Source: Paenibacillus aurantius
GTDB taxonomy: Bacteria > Bacillota > Bacilli > Paenibacillales > NBRC-103111
DNA: 64,000 bases
Direction: 5' to 3'
Assembly: GCF_032268605.1 (NCBI RefSeq)
Contig: NZ_CP130318.1
Location: 5,617,501 to 5,681,500 of the forward strand
A program made the translations under genes and the position numbers. Below are positions 1 to 7,751 of this stretch, piece after piece. Position 1 is the stretch's first letter. Each line of letters opens with the position of its first letter. The notes below the pieces were generated by a model. The model had not been told where the DNA came from, did not search any database, and saw nothing but the letters and a program-made list of their open reading frames with translations.

Positions 1-355
1 AGAGGGAGACGGCCTTCGGCGCCGCCTCTTCCGTCAGACACGTCAGATGGATGCTGTCCACCTCCCCGAGAGGGACCTCCGCGTACGGGCATTCCGCGAT
101 AATCCTCTCCCATTCCTCCGCCGTTCGCAGAACGACCGTAATCGTCAAGCCGAAGGCCGTATGGATGATCCCCTCAATCCTCTCCCGTAGGACGTCAGCG
201 CTTAATTCCGAGCGGAACAAAATGTTGCCGCTCTGGATATACGTCTGAACGTCGGTTAGGCCGGCTTCTTCCAGCACCTTCCTAAGCTCGGCCATCTTAA
301 TCTTGTTATGTCCGCTTACGTTAATGCCCCTTAACAGGGCTATGTAGATGCTCAT
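1..355 (-). CDS. DUF1697 family protein (3' part beyond window)
   Basis: The minus strand reads open from an ATG at 353-355 to the window edge, giving 118 codons of an incomplete gene. The N-terminus MSIYIALLRGINVSG followed by KIKMAELRKVLE and IQSGNILF is typical of DUF1697 proteins, which are about 180 residues long and begin with an (A/L)LLRG(I/V)NVxG motif. An AAGGAG sequence lies 11 bases before the ATG. The family has no established biochemical role, so I give none. The gene is followed on its upstream side by a strong hairpin terminator that separates it from the ECF sigma operon. Confidence 0.8.
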   Translation of the reverse strand, partial: MSIYIALLRGINVSGHNKIKMAELRKVLEEAGLTDVQTYIQSGNILFRSELSADVLRERIEGIIHTAFGLTITVVLRTAEEWERIIAECPYAEVPLGEVDSIHLTCLTEEAAPKAVSL

Positions 356-433
356 CCGTTCCTCGTCTCCTTGCCGCCCTCTCTCAGAGAGGTTTTCCTT
401 ATTATACCAGCAATCCCTGCAGGAGCCTATGAA

Positions 434-486
434 AAGGAACAGCACCGCCTCGGCCGGGTGGCCGATGAGGCGGTGCTGTTCTTTTG
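434..486 (-). terminator. Long hairpin terminator of the ECF42/YCII operon
   Basis: The arms AACAGCACCGCCTC and GAGGCGGTGCTGTT form a 14-bp perfect stem, extended inward by GGCC pairs. On the minus strand the stem is followed by CCTTTTC. It lies between the end of the sigma factor gene and the DUF1697 gene, both on the minus strand. Confidence 0.75.
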
Positions 487-591
487 GCTTGCTCAGATTA
501 GCTTTCACAGATGGTTTGGGAAAAGCCGATTTCCAAGCAGGCCGCCCGCCCCCAATATCCGTGCCCCGTACAGGGCTCCCAAAGAGCGGCC

Positions 592-1833
592 TCACAGCCC
601 GTTCATCCGCTCCTGCAGGAAACGGCGCACGGAAGGATCCGTGCTGAGCCCGGCCGCGCGGCTGTACGCTTCCCGGGCCTCCTCCAGGCGCCCCACCCGG
701 CCGTACAGATGCGCGGCGAGCGCCCAGAACGGCTGGTAGCTTCGGACCGCCTCCTGGGGAAGTTCGCCGAGGAGCGAAAGGCCCGCCTGTGCTCCCTGGG
801 CTTCCGCCAAGGCCGCCGCCCGGCCGACCTGGGCACCTAGAGTCGGGGCCAACCGCACGAGCCCCTCGTACAGCAGGGCAATGTCCTCCCAGGCGGTCTC
901 TCCGGTCATGGACCGATGGGCATGGACGGACTGAATGGCCGCTTCGAGCTGAAAGCGGCCCATCCTTCCCGCGCGGGCGGCCAGGCTTAGATGATGCTCC
1001 GCTTCTCCTATTTCATCCGCCGACCATAACGTGACGTCCTGCTCTGAAAGGGGAATATACCTCCCCTTCGCGTCACGTCTGGCCGCCCGGCGGGCCTCGA
1101 GGTGGAGCATCAAGGCGAGAAGCCCCTGCGCCTCCGGCTCCCCGGGCAGGAAGCGGACCAGCAGCCGCCCGAGGTGGATCGCCTCGGCGGCCAGGTCCCT
1201 GCGGCGCGGCTCCGCTCCGGCCGCCTCTTCCCAGCCGCTTCCGTAGGCGGCATAGACGGCCTCGAGCACCGCTTCGAGACGCCCGGGCCATTCCGCCTTC
1301 TCCGGCATCTCGAAGCGGAGGGGAGCGGCGCGCAGCTTGGCCTTCGCCCGGGAGAGGCGCTGCCCCATGGTCGCCGGCTTCACGACGAAGGCGGTGGCGA
1401 TGCGGGTAGCATCGACCCCGAGCACGGTCTGCAGCACGAGCGGCGTCCGGATGCCCGGGTCGAGCTCGGGATGGGCGCAGAGGAACAGCATCCGCAGCCG
1501 CTCGTCTCCGATCTCCGCTTCCTCCCATTCCGCCCCCGGTGACGCCCCTTCCTCCGCCAGGGCCAGCAGCTCCGGCACCGCCTTGGCCTGCACGCGGGCG
1601 CGGCGGGCCCCGTCGACCAGCCGGCGGCGGGCCGCCGTCAAGAGCCAGGCCTCCGGCTTGTCCGGCACGCCTTGGCGGGGCCACGTCTCGCACGCGGCCA
1701 GAAAGGCGTCCGCCAGCGCGTCCTCCGCCGCCGCCACATCGCGCCAATGCACCGCCAGGTACGCCACCAGCCGGCCGTAACAGTCCCGGACGGCCTGCTC
1801 TACCGTGGCGTAGGCCTTCGCCGTGCCCGTCAT
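592..1833 (-). CDS. ECF42-type RNA polymerase sigma factor with long C-terminal extension
   Basis: The product has 413 residues. Region sigma-2 (about 12-80) contains AAEDALADAFLAACETWP and sigma-4 (about 115-170) contains the helix RIATAFVVKPATMGQRLSRAK. Beyond residue 180 lies a helical extension of about 230 residues rich in Ala, Glu and Arg. This architecture, together with the adjacent YCII/DGPF gene, is that of ECF group 42 sigma factors, which need no anti-sigma factor and whose extension is required for activity. The ATG at 1831-1833 overlaps the stop of the YCII gene by four bases, so the two are translationally coupled. The frame is open further upstream to 2091, but that part runs through the YCII gene and has no family character. 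The target genes are probably its own operon. Confidence 0.85.
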   Translation of the reverse strand: MTGTAKAYATVEQAVRDCYGRLVAYLAVHWRDVAAAEDALADAFLAACETWPRQGVPDKPEAWLLTAARRRLVDGARRARVQAKAVPELLALAEEGASPGAEWEEAEIGDERLRMLFLCAHPELDPGIRTPLVLQTVLGVDATRIATAFVVKPATMGQRLSRAKAKLRAAPLRFEMPEKAEWPGRLEAVLEAVYAAYGSGWEEAAGAEPRRRDLAAEAIHLGRLLVRFLPGEPEAQGLLALMLHLEARRAARRDAKGRYIPLSEQDVTLWSADEIGEAEHHLSLAARAGRMGRFQLEAAIQSVHAHRSMTGETAWEDIALLYEGLVRLAPTLGAQVGRAAALAEAQGAQAGLSLLGELPQEAVRSYQPFWALAAHLYGRVGRLEEAREAYSRAAGLSTDPSVRRFLQERMNGL

Positions 1834-2177
1834 CGAACCGGCGGCAGGTTCGGCCGAACTTCTACGGCGTTGTTCGGGCAGCGGGCGGCCCACTCCAGCG
1901 CGGCTTCCATATCCGGCACGTCGATCACGAAGAAACCGCCAAGCTGCTCCTTCGTTTCGGTGATTGGCCCGTCCTGTACGACCATTTTGCCGTCCCGGCG
2001 TCTTAAGCTGGTCGCCGCCTCCGGCGGGTAGAGCCCGGACGAGCTGACCACGACGCCGGATTCCCGCAGGGCTTTGACATAATGGGTCCATCCCGCCAAA
2101 TACTCCTCCTTCTTCTCCGGGTCCTGGCGCTGGGCGAACTCCTCCTGGCTTTCATAGAACAAAACGGTGTAATGCAT
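1830..2177 (-). CDS. YCII-related (DGPF) protein, partner of the ECF42 sigma factor
   Basis: This is a 115-residue protein of the YCII/DGPF fold (ferredoxin-like dimer). It starts MHYTVLFYES and carries the signature as DGPITETKEQLGGFFV at residues 69-84, with Ile in place of the usual Phe. An earlier ATG at 2183 is possible, but AGGAG lies only two bases before it and eight before the ATG at 2177, so I choose the latter. DGPF genes are the standard neighbours and targets of ECF42 sigma factors; their biochemical function is not known. The four-base overlap with the sigma gene and the matching promoter upstream support a two-gene autoregulated operon. Confidence 0.85.
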   Translation of the reverse strand: MHYTVLFYESQEEFAQRQDPEKKEEYLAGWTHYVKALRESGVVVSSSGLYPPEAATSLRRRDGKMVVQDGPITETKEQLGGFFVIDVPDMEAALEWAARCPNNAVEVRPNLPPVR

Positions 2178-2225
2178 GGCCATCTCTCCTCTTAAACAAT
2201 GGTTGAGCTTGAGCTCTACCCTAAA

Positions 2226-2252
2226 GACGTTTTGCCTCCGGTCATTTCGACA
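2226..2252 (-). promoter_or_regulatory. Candidate ECF42 promoter (TGTCGA / CGTC)
   Basis: On the minus strand TGTCGA (2252-2247) is followed after 17 bases by CGTC (2229-2226), about 50 bases before the YCII start codon. ECF42 promoters described in other bacteria carry TGTCGA at -35 and a CGTC-like -10. The site would make the operon self-activating. Confidence 0.6.
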
Positions 2253-2300
2253 GCTCCGGAAATTTTTTTATTAGAAAATTTCCGTTATGCGTCCATTCTA

Positions 2301-3197
2301 TCATTTTCCATCGGAGGACAAGGAGACTTTCACCACACGGTTTTCCAGAAGAAGTGCCCGGATTTCCTTCCTCAGCTTTTTGCGGAACCGGTTCCAGGTT
2401 TTCGTACGGGCCGACAGCCTTTCCGGACGCAGGCGCTCCACGGTTTCCAGCCACACCCGCCGGTCGTTGATGGCCCCGAGCTCATCCTGAATGCCTTGGA
2501 ACCGCTTCTCCCAGCGTTGGAATTTGCCGTCCAGGGCAAAAGACGCCGACGCCGCTATATACCGGATTTCTTTGGCCGCGATCCGCAGGTCGTGCAGGGC
2601 GTCGAACGCCTCGGCGGATTCCATTCCGGCTTCCCGGCACTGCTCCCGGTACACCCGCTTCTTCTGCTCGTAAGCCTCCTGCAGCTTCACCATGACCCGG
2701 TCGGCCTGCACCTTATCCAGAAGCTCTTCCAGGTCCTCCTTCAACCACCGTTCCCATCGCGAATGCTCCTCCGTCTCGGGAAAATCCCGCATTTCCTTGG
2801 CCAGACGGGCCCGGAAGGTTTTCCGTTTCTTCCTCTGCATCCTAACGACGGCCTTCAGCAGCCGGGCCTGCTTCTTGTGCCCCGCTTTCTTCTGCCGTTT
2901 CCGCCTCTCTTCGAAGGCATCGATCAGAACATCGGCATCCCGGACCTTGCCGAGCCTTTTCATCCCTTTCCGGTAGTAGGCCGCCAGTCCCGTCCGGTTA
3001 TCCGGATCCAGCAGCTTCAGCAGCGTCAGAAGCTTGCGGCCGTTCACCCTCGCCTTATGAATGGGCTTGCTGCCACCATCCTTCAGGGCCCGCATCAGCT
3101 GGAACTCGAATTCCTCATGAAACCCGGCCAGTACGGCTTGCCATTGAGCCAGGTCTGAAGCCGGCTGGTCCTTCGGTAAAGCTTGTTGGGCAGACAT
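2301..3197 (-). CDS. CHAD domain-containing protein
   Basis: The product has 298 residues and is almost wholly helical and strongly basic. Two blocks typical of CHAD (conserved histidine alpha-helical) domains are present: IHKARVNGRKLLTLLKLL near residue 45 and LHDLRIAAKEIRYIA near residue 205, each with a conserved His and Arg. CHAD domains bind inorganic polyphosphate through such basic residues and often occur beside polyphosphate or CYTH proteins, but no such neighbour is visible here. The ATG at 3195-3197 has GGAGGGG just upstream. The frame is open to 3422 but that extension crosses the azoR terminator. Cytoplasmic; the precise role is unknown. Confidence 0.8.
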   Translation of the reverse strand: MSAQQALPKDQPASDLAQWQAVLAGFHEEFEFQLMRALKDGGSKPIHKARVNGRKLLTLLKLLDPDNRTGLAAYYRKGMKRLGKVRDADVLIDAFEERRKRQKKAGHKKQARLLKAVVRMQRKKRKTFRARLAKEMRDFPETEEHSRWERWLKEDLEELLDKVQADRVMVKLQEAYEQKKRVYREQCREAGMESAEAFDALHDLRIAAKEIRYIAASASFALDGKFQRWEKRFQGIQDELGAINDRRVWLETVERLRPERLSARTKTWNRFRKKLRKEIRALLLENRVVKVSLSSDGK

Positions 3198-3276
3198 GGA
3201 GCATCCCCTCCTACCATACCTTACGCCACCCGGGGCAGGGATAAACAGCCTGAGCCCCCCAGCTTCCCCCTTCACG

Positions 3277-3306
3277 CAAAAAAAGGACCCCAAAGGGTCC
3301 TTCCAG
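3277..3306 (-). terminator. Intrinsic terminator of azoR
   Basis: The arms AAGGACCC and GGGTCCTT enclose a short loop. Seven A residues on the plus strand give a T tract at the 3' end of the minus-strand transcript. It lies just after the azoR stop. Confidence 0.8.
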
Positions 3307-3330
3307 AATTCATCGGAATTTCTTGCAGCA

Positions 3331-3966
3331 TTAGAAGCGCTTAGCGGCTTCCTTGGCTTTCTCAATGGCATTGGCCTTGATGGCCTCCGCCTGATCCGGG
3401 CGGGCGCCTGCACCTTCCACAAAGATGCCTTCGAAGGACGGCACGCCGTGGAACTTCATGATTTTGTCCAGGTAGCTGTGGCCGAATTCAAACGCCTGCA
3501 TAGGCCCTTCGGAATAAATCCCGCCGCTTGCCTGAATGTGCAGAGCTTTCTTGTCGGTCAGGAGGCCCACCGGCCCATTTTCGGTGTATTTGAACGATTT
3601 GCCTGCGACGCACACCGCGTCGACATAAGCTTTCATTACCGGAGGGAACGAGAAGTTCCACATCGGGGTGACGAACACATATTTGTCGGCCGCCACATAC
3701 TGGTCCACCAGCTCGCCGAGGCGCCTAACCTTGGCCTTCTCGTTGTCGGTCAGCTCAGCGTAATCGGTTCCCGACGCCAGCTTGCCCCAGCCGCTGAATA
3801 CGTCCGCATCGATCTGCGGGATGTCCGTTCTATACAGGTCCAGGTGGATGACTTCGTCCCCCGGATTCGCTTCGCGGTACTCTTCAATGAAGGCTTTGCC
3901 CACGGCTAGCGAGGACGAAACCGAGTGATCGTGTGGATGGGCGGTTATGTACAAAACCGTTGCCAT
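3331..3966 (-). CDS. azoR: FMN-dependent NADH-azoreductase
   Basis: The 211-residue product is a flavodoxin-fold NADH:quinone/azo reductase. The N-terminus [20 protein letters not shown] supplies the phosphate-binding loop for FMN, and [17 protein letters not shown] near residue 100 is the family's FMN-contacting block. [11 protein letters not shown] near residue 147 corresponds to the second flavin loop. Such enzymes reduce quinones and azo compounds and are often induced by thiol-reactive electrophiles. A TTG nine bases further upstream is in frame, but AAGGGAAG would abut it, whereas the ATG at 3966 has normal spacing. The gene is monocistronic, with its own promoter and terminator. Confidence 0.9.
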   Translation of the reverse strand: MATVLYITAHPHDHSVSSSLAVGKAFIEEYREANPGDEVIHLDLYRTDIPQIDADVFSGWGKLASGTDYAELTDNEKAKVRRLGELVDQYVAADKYVFVTPMWNFSFPPVMKAYVDAVCVAGKSFKYTENGPVGLLTDKKALHIQASGGIYSEGPMQAFEFGHSYLDKIMKFHGVPSFEGIFVEGAGARPDQAEAIKANAIEKAKEAAKRF

Positions 3967-4007
3967 AATTAACAACTTCCCTTCTTAATTAAAATGGAGT
4001 ACGCCTC

Positions 4008-4036
4008 ATTATAACTTATTTTAAGTATGTTTTAAA
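4008..4036 (-). promoter_or_regulatory. Promoter of azoR
   Basis: On the minus strand TTTAAA (4036-4031) and TATAAT (4013-4008) are 17 bases apart in a strongly AT-rich block (4000-4075). The block also carries AAGTA and TACTT half-sites that could bind an HxlR/YodB-type redox regulator, but I cannot assign one. Confidence 0.6.
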
Positions 4037-4123
4037 TATATATTTACTTACTTTTTGTTAAAAAATAATTTTTCTTGTACCGGCAGGCTGAAAAAGCGGT
4101 GATTGGCGTGAGATCTCCCTCAC

Positions 4124-5047
4124 TTATATGGAAAAATCCTCCACGACGGCAGACCGGCGCCGCTTCATCGCCCGCTGGGTCAGGTATACGCCGCTTACGA
4201 TCAGGGCCACCCCGGCGATATGGTACAGATGGAAGGTCTCCCCCGTAAACAGTGTCGCAAAAAGCGCCGCAAACAGAGGGATCAGGTTAAGAAAGCCCGC
4301 ACACCGCTGCGGCCCGATAAGCTCGATCGCCCGGTTCCACGAAAGGAATGCGGCGAGGGAAGCAAAAACCGCGATGTACAGCACTCCGGCGATAAGCCCG
4401 GGGCTCCAGTCGATCGCAGGAGCCTTGACCGCAAGCTCCACAGCGGATAGCGGAAGCAGGAGCAGCAGGGCCGCCGCCATCTGCGCCAGCAGAAAAACGC
4501 TCGCGGGGAACCGGCCCCCTTCCTTCTTCATGACCACCGAGTACAGCGCCCAGCAAAAGACCGCCGCGAGCATCCACAGATCGCCTTGGTTGAAAGACAG
4601 ATGCAGCAGGGTCGTCAGGCTGCCACGGCCGATGATCCACAGAACCCCGAAGAGCGAAAGCAGAATGCCCGGACCCGCCGCCCACGCGATCCGTTCCTTC
4701 AGCAGGAAGGACGACAGGATGATGACGAGGATCGGGGTGGCCGCGTTCATGAGCGAGGCGTTGATCGACCCGGTGTACTGGACGGCGACATACGTAAGCG
4801 TATTGAAGCCGGCCACCCCGGTGAGGGAGACGAAGGCCACTGTTTTCCAGCGGCGGAGAAAGGAATGCCGCCGCTCCCAAGCCTCCCGGCCATAGAAGGG
4901 AAGAAGGCACAGGAAGGCGATGCTCCAACGCAGAGCCGCCAGGGTGAGCGGAGGAATATGCGCGACCAGGGCCTTCCCCACGACAAAATTGCCGCCCCAG
5001 AAACAGGCGGCCAGGACAAGCAGAACATAAGCCGACGAACGGATCAT
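4124..5047 (-). CDS. DMT-superfamily (EamA) transporter
   Basis: The product has 307 residues with ten predicted hydrophobic segments arranged as two EamA repeats. The first starts VLLVLAACFWGGNFVVGK, the classical beginning of drug/metabolite transporters of the RhaT/YdcZ class. The second repeat starts around GDLWMLAAVFCWALYSV near residue 155. The substrate cannot be told from sequence. AAAAGGAG is nine bases before the ATG at 5045-5047. It stands alone, followed by the azoR promoter and preceded by a 167-base gap to the acetyltransferase gene. Confidence 0.88.
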   Translation of the reverse strand: MIRSSAYVLLVLAACFWGGNFVVGKALVAHIPPLTLAALRWSIAFLCLLPFYGREAWERRHSFLRRWKTVAFVSLTGVAGFNTLTYVAVQYTGSINASLMNAATPILVIILSSFLLKERIAWAAGPGILLSLFGVLWIIGRGSLTTLLHLSFNQGDLWMLAAVFCWALYSVVMKKEGGRFPASVFLLAQMAAALLLLLPLSAVELAVKAPAIDWSPGLIAGVLYIAVFASLAAFLSWNRAIELIGPQRCAGFLNLIPLFAALFATLFTGETFHLYHIAGVALIVSGVYLTQRAMKRRRSAVVEDFSI

Positions 5048-5214
5048 GGCATCCGGCTCCTTTTGCGAAGTGTTCTTTCAGTATACGCCAAGAAAGCCGG
5101 AGGGGCATCCCTTTGGCTTCCGGCCCGGTGGACCGGGCGGGCGTGGAGCGGTCAAACTGCTTCGTCTAACCGCGGGCCGCCCACTGCCGCATCTCCCAGA
5201 AGGCCTCCGGCTCC

Positions 5215-6285
5215 TCAGCCCCTCGGATCGGAGGCAAGGATGGCGTACATGACATGATCCTCCCATTTTCCGTTGATTTTCACGTTCTGGCGGGCCAGGC
5301 CTTCCTTCTGAAACCCGGCCTTCTCGAGCACCCGGAGGGACCCGGGATTGCTCGGCTTCGCCCCGGCCTCTATGCGGTGAAGGCCCGCCTCCCGAAAAGC
5401 AAAATCCAGGACTTGGGAGACCGCCTCGGTCATCAGGCCTTTTCCGTTGTGGCGCTCATCGAGGCAGTAGCCTAGAAAGGCCCGCTGCAGCGCTCCCCGC
5501 ATGATCTCGAACAGCGAGATTTCGCCGATCAGCTCCTCCGTCTCCCGAAGAAAGATACCGAAGGCATACCGGCTGCCTTCCATTCTCGCTTTCTCCGAGT
5601 TCCGGATGATATCTTCCTGCTTCCCCAGCGTATAGAAGAGCTCGTGACGAACCGGCACCACCTGCTCGAAAAGCTCCCGGTTCCGCACCATAAGCTCGAG
5701 CAGAGCCGGGGCATCCTTCATGACCAGCGGCCGCAGGAACACGCGGGAAGCCTCCCCGCCCGGCCCATGGCAGGATGCTAGCGGGGCCGCCTGACGGGAA
5801 GAGAGCCCGACCGCCATGACAAGGGAGGCACCGCTGCGGGTCACCTCCCGAAACCCGTGCCGCTCGTAGAGCCGGAGGGCCGGGTTCCGGGAATCCACGC
5901 TCAGCGAGACGGCAGCGAAGCCGCGAGCCGAGGCCTCCGCCAGCAGAGTCTCCAACAGGAGCGACCCTACCCCGCAGCCGCGGTTTTCCGGCCTTACCGC
6001 CATCCCGAGCTCGGGGGTGTCTTCATCCACATAGCCGTACCCCCGGCTGCCCGCCTGGAACAGCCGGCAGGTGATGGAGCCCACCCGCTCCCCCTGCTCA
6101 TCCACGGCCACAAAGCCGAGGTCGCCCGCCCTTCCCCAATTCTGCATATATTGGGCAATGGAAGGGTAACGAAGAATGTCGCGGCCAGGGGGTTTTTCTC
6201 CTTCCGGGACATGAATCGATTGGTACAGCATTTCCCACAGAAACGGGATATCCATTTCGTTAACGGGTCTAATGGTAAAGGGCAT
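5215..6285 (-). CDS. Tandem GNAT acetyltransferase (two fused domains)
   Basis: The 356-residue product contains two Gcn5-related acetyltransferase folds. The first (about 1-150) has RPENRGCGVGSLLLETLL, an R/Q-x-x-G-x-G/A acetyl-CoA loop. The second (about 180-350) begins VFLRPLVMKDAPALLELM and has YCLDERHNGKGLMTEAV and LHRIEAGAKPSNPGS, as in RimJ/RimL-type N-terminal or aminoglycoside-like acetyltransferases. A single GNAT is usually 150-190 residues, so this is a real fusion. The second domain resembles ribosomal-protein Ser/Ala N-acetyltransferases, but the substrate is unknown. It is not closely coupled to neighbours. Confidence 0.85.
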   Translation of the reverse strand: MPFTIRPVNEMDIPFLWEMLYQSIHVPEGEKPPGRDILRYPSIAQYMQNWGRAGDLGFVAVDEQGERVGSITCRLFQAGSRGYGYVDEDTPELGMAVRPENRGCGVGSLLLETLLAEASARGFAAVSLSVDSRNPALRLYERHGFREVTRSGASLVMAVGLSSRQAAPLASCHGPGGEASRVFLRPLVMKDAPALLELMVRNRELFEQVVPVRHELFYTLGKQEDIIRNSEKARMEGSRYAFGIFLRETEELIGEISLFEIMRGALQRAFLGYCLDERHNGKGLMTEAVSQVLDFAFREAGLHRIEAGAKPSNPGSLRVLEKAGFQKEGLARQNVKINGKWEDHVMYAILASDPRG

Positions 6286-6459
6286 AACGCATCCCCTGTC
6301 TCTAAAGTATTGGATATGGAAACCGAATCGAATGGTACCATACTTACGGTTCGAAGGCCAGGCATTCAGGCGGAATACGGCGGGCTAGGCCGGCTTGGTT
6401 AGTCTAGCAGGTCAGCTTCACCAACCCCCGCTCGGTCTATCTAGCGTACCGTGCAGGCT

Positions 6460-7158
6460 CTACCCCAAGCTGCCTGACCATACTCCGGTCCACGAAGGAA
6501 CCACCGGGCTGTCCCAGGCCTCGATTTTATCCCGAAGGGCCTCTCCAAAAAAATCCCCGGCCAGCCGCTTGGCCTGCTCCTTATCCTCGAAGCGGAACCC
6601 GGTGTACAGCACTTGGGAAGCAAGCCCCCAGTCGTGCTCCAGCCGGCGGAAGTAGGCTTCGAGGAAGTGCGGAGCGGCCGGTGCCTCAACCCCGGTGCTG
6701 AGCGTCTCGAAGATGATGACCCGTCCGCCCGGCCGCAGCACCCTTCTAAGCTCGCCGTACAGGTGATCCAGGTTCCGCTTTGCATCGGGATTGCCCGAGC
6801 CGCACAGGTAGCAGAGGCTCCAGCCCGCCATCACGACGTCCAGGGACCGGTCCTCAAGAGGCAGCCGCTGCCTCAAGTCCGCGACCCTCGTCGTCCAGTG
6901 GCGGAGACCGGCTTTTTCCAGCTTGACCGCCGCCGCCCTCAGCATGTCCGCCGCAAAATCCACGGCCGCCACCGTCCGGGCTTTAGGAGCCGCGAGACAA
7001 GTGAGCCTCCCCGTTCCCGCCCCCAGGTCGGCGATATCTTTTCCTTCCAGGTCAAGCCCCGCCATATACCGGGCCAGCTCCCCTTCGCAATCCTCATAAG
7101 CGATCAGCTCATCATACCGAGCCGATACCGATTCGTAAATATCATCGCGGTTTAGCAC
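6460..7158 (-). CDS. Class I SAM-dependent methyltransferase
   Basis: The 232-residue product carries the SAM-binding motif I as DLGAGTGR (residues 44-51), followed by VAAVDFAADML (motif II) and LEDRSLDVVMAGWSL (motif IV region), then LRPGGRVIIFETLS. This is a methyltransferase-11-type Rossmann fold. The acceptor is unknown. The start is a GTG at 7156-7158 with AAGGGAG nine bases upstream. The upstream region is unusual: a 13-bp perfect palindrome sits between 7183 and 7195 and a DnaA-box cluster between 7237 and 7336. Confidence 0.85.
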   Translation of the reverse strand: MLNRDDIYESVSARYDELIAYEDCEGELARYMAGLDLEGKDIADLGAGTGRLTCLAAPKARTVAAVDFAADMLRAAAVKLEKAGLRHWTTRVADLRQRLPLEDRSLDVVMAGWSLCYLCGSGNPDAKRNLDHLYGELRRVLRPGGRVIIFETLSTGVEAPAAPHFLEAYFRRLEHDWGLASQVLYTGFRFEDKEQAKRLAGDFFGEALRDKIEAWDSPVVPSWTGVWSGSLG

Positions 7159-7182
7159 CCAGCTTCACTCCCTTTTTCTGTT

Positions 7183-7195
7183 GGCAACCGTTGCC
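7183..7195. promoter_or_regulatory. 13-bp palindrome GGCAAC-C-GTTGCC before the methyltransferase
   Basis: The dyad is perfect and lies 25 bases before the methyltransferase start codon, a typical repressor position. Eleven of its 13 bases match the palindrome at 34885-34897 in front of the WYL regulator gene. Confidence 0.45.
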
Positions 7196-7236
7196 CGGCC
7201 TTTTTTCTATCCCCAATCACGGATCGGGTTCGGACC

Positions 7237-7336
7237 ATATCCACAGGGTTATCCACATAATCAACACTTTATAAACAGGCATTGTGCATAGCTTCCAGGA
7301 GTTTCGTAAACATATCCACAAGGGCCGGTATCCACA
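7237..7336 (+). promoter_or_regulatory. Cluster of four DnaA-box-like sites
   Basis: Four sites in the same orientation match TTATCCACA: ATATCCACA at 7237-7245, a perfect TTATCCACA at 7249-7257, ATATCCACA at 7312-7320 and GTATCCACA at 7328-7336. A weaker TTATAAACA is at 7269-7277. No dnaA or dnaN gene is near, so this is not the usual replication origin. The cluster lies 80-180 bases upstream of the methyltransferase start and may regulate it or titrate DnaA, as the DnaA-box clusters of Bacillus subtilis do. Confidence 0.55.
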
Positions 7337-7485
7337 GCCACACCCGATTTGGATGCCGGTCCTTCCGGACGCGGTTCTTATCGTATTGTACCAAATCCTG
7401 GATCGCCGGATAGCGAAAAAGGCCGGTCCAGCCTGCCCGAACGGAGATTCCTCCCTTGATGAAAAGGAGAACCTTATTCCGGTAC

Positions 7486-7514
7486 AAAAAAAGAACCGGG
7501 AGCTTTTCCCGGTT
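7486..7514 (-). terminator. Intrinsic terminator downstream of ridA
   Basis: The arms AACCGGGA (7494-7501) and TCCCGGTT (7507-7514) enclose a five-base loop. Seven A residues on the plus strand provide the T tract for the minus-strand transcript. It is about 240 bases after the ridA stop and is the first clear stop signal for the purA-ridA unit. Confidence 0.7.
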
Positions 7515-7551
7515 TCGCAAACGATTCCCTTCCTCCCCTTAAAAGCCTCGG

Positions 7552-7615
7552 CGATTGTAACTTCCCCTAATCTGCAGAAATTCACAATCCAGGGGTCACC
7601 CATAGGTTACAATCG
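7552..7615. repeat. Nested inverted repeat in the ridA-methyltransferase gap
   Basis: Outer arms CGATTGTAAC (7552-7561) and GTTACAATCG (7606-7615) are perfect. An inner pair CCCCT and AGGGG lies inside them. The rest of the 7159-7751 gap holds no gene I can support; the small open frames there lack ribosome-binding sites and family character. Confidence 0.45.
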
Positions 7616-7751
7616 ACGCAGATTCCTCCCTTCCCGTTCCTTTCCTTCACCCAAGCTTCCCCTAAGCTTCGTTAGCTTGTCTTGCCGCCCCCACTTCGCT
7701 TGTTTTTCATCCCCTCCTCTCGCCCTTCCTTTAGGAAGCTGACGCCTGGCT

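Noticed and set aside
1834-2091. N-terminal extension of the ECF42 sigma factor
   Set aside because: It runs through the YCII gene in another frame; the family N-terminus begins at the ATG overlapping the YCII stop.
7237-7336. Chromosomal replication origin
   Set aside because: No dnaA, dnaN or other origin genes are near and there is no clear AT-rich unwinding region; the sites are better seen as a regulatory or titration cluster.
7217-7742. Small open frames in the ridA-methyltransferase gap
   Set aside because: They overlap DnaA boxes, a terminator and an inverted repeat, lack ribosome-binding sites and have no recognisable composition.
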